A stretch of DNA of 64,000 nucleotides. It comes from Chiridota heheva (lineage: Eukaryota > Echinodermata > Holothuroidea > Apodida > Chiridotidae). The first letter of the stretch is position 1. Each line of letters starts with the position of its first letter. Below the pieces are notes generated by a model that saw nothing but the letters and a program-made list of their open reading frames with translations, made no database searches and was not told the DNA's origin. The DNA is taken from assembly GCA_020152595.1 (NCBI GenBank), contig JAIGNY010003040.1, positions 374,294-438,293 on the forward strand. Reading direction: 5' to 3'. The position numbers and the translations under genes were made by a program. Shown in pieces: positions 59,909 through 64,000 of the stretch.

Positions 59909-59964
59909 AAGACGAATCAAGGATTGGACAAGTTTACTTGCCATTGGACTTCATCCAATTGTTG
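59909..59964 (+). CDS. Possible small exon of an unidentified gene
   Basis: A 56-bp segment lies between a TTTCTGTTGCAG acceptor and a consensus GTAAGT donor. All three + frames are open, and no family is recognised. It may be coding or part of a 5' UTR. A CpG-bearing, promoter-like region lies about 200-400 bp upstream. No partner exon could be identified in the remaining 4 kb. Confidence 0.3.
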
Positions 59965-62900
59965 GTAAGTTGTTTCATTTATCTTTTCCTAATAGATTAA
60001 ACGATTCCCGTTCAATAAACAAACGCATGACGATGAAAAAAGATAACTTGTAAACTCTTAATGAGTAATTTCAATTTACGATCATACGACCGACTTAATC
60101 TGAATCTGGATGAATACTGCATAACACTCCTGGTGACGTCAAACATGCGTGATAGGTAAGCGCATGCGCAGTACGTTAAGCTTGTTGGCTTAGGCTGTTA
60201 GGTGCTTGATGACGATATCTTTGAATTGCTTTGGATCTTGAATGGTAGTTGTTACATCAAATGGCAGAAAGTTTCAGTCTTTGACTGATTTGTGTATGAA
60301 GCAATCTGTATTTGTCTGCGGTAGTTGGTAAGAATTGGGATGTTGGTACCATGACGGACGCCGGACCGGTTGCAGGAGGTCATCATTACATTACAGGCTA
60401 CCATACAGCCATACAGACATATCTTCCGATGTGATATTTCCAGAGTATATCGATATAATTAATTCCAATAATGTATGTGTGTAATGATTTCCAAAACCCC
60501 AAATGCTTTGGTCCCCTATTTTAGGTACGTGTAGTAACTTTATATTCAATATGAAACACTTTTTGTTGTCCTTTGTGGAACAGAGACAACCTCCGCGCCT
60601 CTGTCCTTAAGGCCAAGCCTCTTTCTCTAATCGGAATTTATGGAAAATGTAATAGTTGTTAATACTAACAGTAGCATTTTGATGTACCGGAATTATCGGT
60701 TTTCAGAAACGACCACCAGATCAGAAAATCGATCGGTAATAGCTTAGGACGATTTCTGACGCATAATGGGCCTAAAACGTTTGAAGTAAAAACAATACGT
60801 TATAAAGAATAAATAACAAAAACTTGATCATCGAAAATCATGCGATTTTGATTGGAATATTATATTTACAAGTAATTTAAAGCAAGTAATGATTTTGAAT
60901 TTTATTTAGCACATATTGAATCACGGTTTTCGCACCATTTTAAGTCAATTTCGATGTGGTTGATTTGGTTTAAACGTGTACATAGCCTGAAGGAGACTTG
61001 GAAGGATACCTCAAAGTCATATGTATTCATTTAGGTTTTGTCCTGCGATTTTTAAGCTTAAAAATCATGGAATGTGTCAGAAAAGTAGTAAAATTAGTGA
61101 ATCTAGTAAGGGTTATTATAATATACCACATGAAGAAAGTGGAGGAAAAATAATGAAAATAGTAAAAAAAATTAAATCAGCTTTCTTTAAAATACATTAA
61201 GATTTGTACAGACAAATTACCTCATGAACAGATAAATCCGTAAGAAAATAATGGCAAAATGGTAAAATTACCCCTTGACAGTCAATTTTCTCTCCAGATC
61301 ATATGGAAATTATTAATGTACCTTCTAAACTTTTCATTTTACTCGGCAGGCAGTCAGATCATCTACTCTTTCCTTCATTTCCCAAAATGAAGGAAAATTT
61401 TCCGAAAATTGAAGGATGTTCCCAAAAATTGGAAATTGGACAATTTGAAAGATTTTTCGATTCGATTTTTAAACAAATTTTAGATTTTCGGTGTGCAAAA
61501 GCATGTGATAAGGAAAAAAGGTCCATACCCCAAGTTTCCCACCAAGTGGAACCCCCTCTACTTTCCTTTACCACTGCCTCACACCCCCAGTCTCCAAAGC
61601 ACTGAGTTCAATTCCCCACACCATGGGTACCAAGTTGTTATCTTTACCTAGAGCTCAAAATTTATCTGTTTATATCAACTTCAGATTTTCACTTTTTCTT
61701 GTACCGAAGAACTGTTTCAAAAGGGGTCCATTAATGAAATTTGTGACCTATTTTGGCGGCACATCCATGTATCCATTTTAATTCCACTTTCCTCACGGAA
61801 ACCGGGAAAAAGCACCGACCCAAATGAACCCATGATGGGTCAGAAATATTAAACTCACCTATCTATAGCTGTAGTAAACATACAGGGTATATATCAAATA
61901 AATGATCTAATTACACAATACCGAATTCAGGGGGCTGGGTACCTCGGCACGTGCCATTTATAAAATGTGACAAAGGTTTTATACAGCTACTACCCCCCCC
62001 CCCCCTCTCCCCTCTCTCCTCCTCACCCATCCTGAAGAAAATGCACACAGATACTTCCGAATGATCCATTTTGGGCACAGAAGGGCAAGTGTATTGCTCA
62101 GCGGCGTATACAAATTGGGGGAGGGAGGGAAGGGGGGGTCAATCCCCTCAATATTTTCTATTGGTAGTCAAGAAGATTCAGATTCCATTAACATCTATTC
62201 GTATTTCAAAGTGTGCATGATTAATAAAGTCGGCACAAAGATAAAGTTTGGATATTCTGGATGCAATTTTAATATTTTATGGGTTTTGATCGTGTCTTGA
62301 TTTAGGCACCCCTGTCTCCTCTCTCGACGGGTCTATATTTAATCATCAAAATAGAATCACCTACAACGTTGTTTATAATTTGCAATAACACTAAAGGGGC
62401 TTTACCATGCAGAGTGTACGAACCAACCCGAATTTCAATATTGACTTCACTATATGATTTGGAGCTCCTTGGCTGAGCCAATAGACGGTGGGCACCCCTT
62501 GTACAAACGATGAAGAGAAATGTTAGCTCCTAACATTGACCAAATTTTAAAGTTTTTTAAGCTAGAAACATTACTATTTCACAGTTGCATGCAGGGGAGG
62601 ATCTAGAAAAATCATAAGGAGGGGTTTCTGTTACTGGTCCCCAAAAAAAAAAAAAAAAAAGGCCAAGGAAACCCGACATTATAAAAAGTAGAGAGGAAGT
62701 GGGGGGTGGTCCTTGGTCCGCTGGCGCCACTGATTTGCAACATACTGACAGTTTTTCATTAATAAATTACAGCACCATGGCATTTGAAATAATGTAACAT
62801 TTTGGAAAGTTTTCGGAGGAGGCGTTCCAACCCTCAGAGCCCTCCTTTCCCTGTAGATACGCCTCTGGACGGTTTTACTGATCTGGATGCGGCTCTCTAT

Positions 62901-64000
62901 TGGGGGGGGGGGGGCAGGATAGCTTTTCCCACCCCACCGTGCCACTTTTTCGTAGCTAGATTATGGGGGCTAAGCCATGGCATTATTTTCTTTTCCAGAA
63001 TTATTGTCCAAAAGTAAATTATATTCTAGATCTTGATTTTTTAGAAATTTTGTCCTAAATATTCCGAAATTCCTATTTTCGTGTCTGCAAATTTAAAATT
63101 GAAAGAAAAGAATAAAGGTCACCATGTGTTTTCATGGGGTTCGGAGGAAATTGCCCTTTCACCTATTCCATAGCTGTCGTATTTCAAAATAAGTGAGAGT
63201 GCCCTAAAATTCTGTGCCCAGTTTCAAACATATTCCGCTGACCTTGGTAGCACCTCACTACCCACCCATCTGAGCTGAAGTTAGAAAATTTCAGAGCCTT
63301 GAAAGGGTTCAAATGCACTGACTTCAGGGGCCTTTGCTCCCTGGCCCTATACCGGGACTTCAAAGAGAAATGTTTTTGCGCTCATTTGAATAAATATCCG
63401 ATTTTGTATCTCTAAAAAAAGATTGGGCCCTATCAACCTTAATTCAGTCTTTTTAAATGCTCATTTGAGAAAGGTTATTTTAGAGGCACACAAAAACTGA
63501 GTACAAGTTTTACACCTGCTAGGAATTTAATGGGCTGATAACCAGGTATACAGTTCAACTAAGATATACAAAATGTAGAATCTTCTGGTTTCAATCCTAA
63601 AATTTGGCCTCTTGTAATCATCGTACTATATTTTTAGTATTATCAATTAACTTAAATCATTTTTCTTTAACCTTAAAAATATATAAAAATTATGTTAACG
63701 CTTTATTTGCTCATACTGAAAGTTACCAAAAAATAATGCCACGGGCGTAGCTTGGAGGTCACCTCTCAGCAGGGCCGTAGCTTGACTTCAAGCTCAGGGA
63801 AATCAAATTCCTGAAAAAATTTGCATTTGCCCAACTTATTAAGAAACGATATATACGTGTCTGTACAATCACACAATATAGAACCGCGGGGAATCCAGAT
63901 CCCACAAACGGTGTCTCCAGAGATTTTGGCTTTCGGCATAGTACTGAAATGGCAAACATGGCACTACATGCAGTACAGTGTGCCCGCTTTTGTGCCCTGG
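59965..64000. other. Right end, no gene recognised
   Basis: This might be an intron of a gene starting near 59.9 kb. Homopolymer C, A and G tracts lie at 61992, 62643 and 62902. The sequence around 63740-63790 carries GGGCGTAGCTTG and GGCCGTAGCTTG in direct repeat, reminiscent of hAT-type ends. The 100-codon frame at 61303 and others are unsupported. Confidence 0.35.

Overview
The window is animal nuclear DNA. Genes are split by GT-AG introns, coding density is very low, the sequence is AT-rich, and LINE relics, foldback DNA elements and minisatellites make up most of what can be recognised. The two conserved genes (a lysosomal sialidase and a suppressor-APC-domain protein) and the repeat types fit a marine invertebrate. 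A deuterostome such as an echinoderm is my guess, but nothing in the window proves the species.

The main gene is a complete six-exon NEU1 (sialidase-1) homologue on the + strand, from 23753 to 47305. It joins in frame to a 378-residue protein with a signal peptide, an RIP-like motif, four Asp boxes, the arginine triad and the catalytic tyrosine. Its introns total about 22.4 kb and hold LINE copies, foldback elements, a 45-bp minisatellite, a 115-bp tandem repeat, two strong G-quadruplex motifs close upstream of exons 3 and 5, and an antisense exon encoding a THAP zinc finger (45243-45417, - strand).

On the left, the - strand carries an exon of a SAPCD2-like gene (10575-11387). Its N-terminal domain keeps a canonical EF-hand calcium loop. 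The left edge (1-1310) and 14.5-17.9 kb contain large inverted copies of one complex repeat.

Mobile DNA includes: an RTE-like LINE (20.4-22.5 kb); four copies of an RNase-H-bearing LINE with an AAAC tail (26.3, 31.5, 48.8 and 53.1 kb); a CR1/L2-like LINE (42.3-43.8 kb) inserted inside a DNA element; and further LINE fragments at 33.6-34.7 kb (- strand) and 50.0-50.7 kb. There are two families of long-TIR foldback MITEs (three copies each), two TTAA-flanked piggyBac-like MITEs side by side, and two elements with the same CCCTTACA ends and 2-bp duplications but unrelated palindromic cores. Around these lie about fifteen tandem arrays, the largest being a 16-bp array of about 84 units (56862-58220).

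The right end (58.2-64 kb) is mostly unexplained. A CpG-bearing, promoter-like stretch near 59.5-59.7 kb is followed by one possible small exon. No rRNA, tRNA, CRISPR array or bacterial-type operon was seen. Family assignments rest on remembered hallmarks of the families; no database search was possible.
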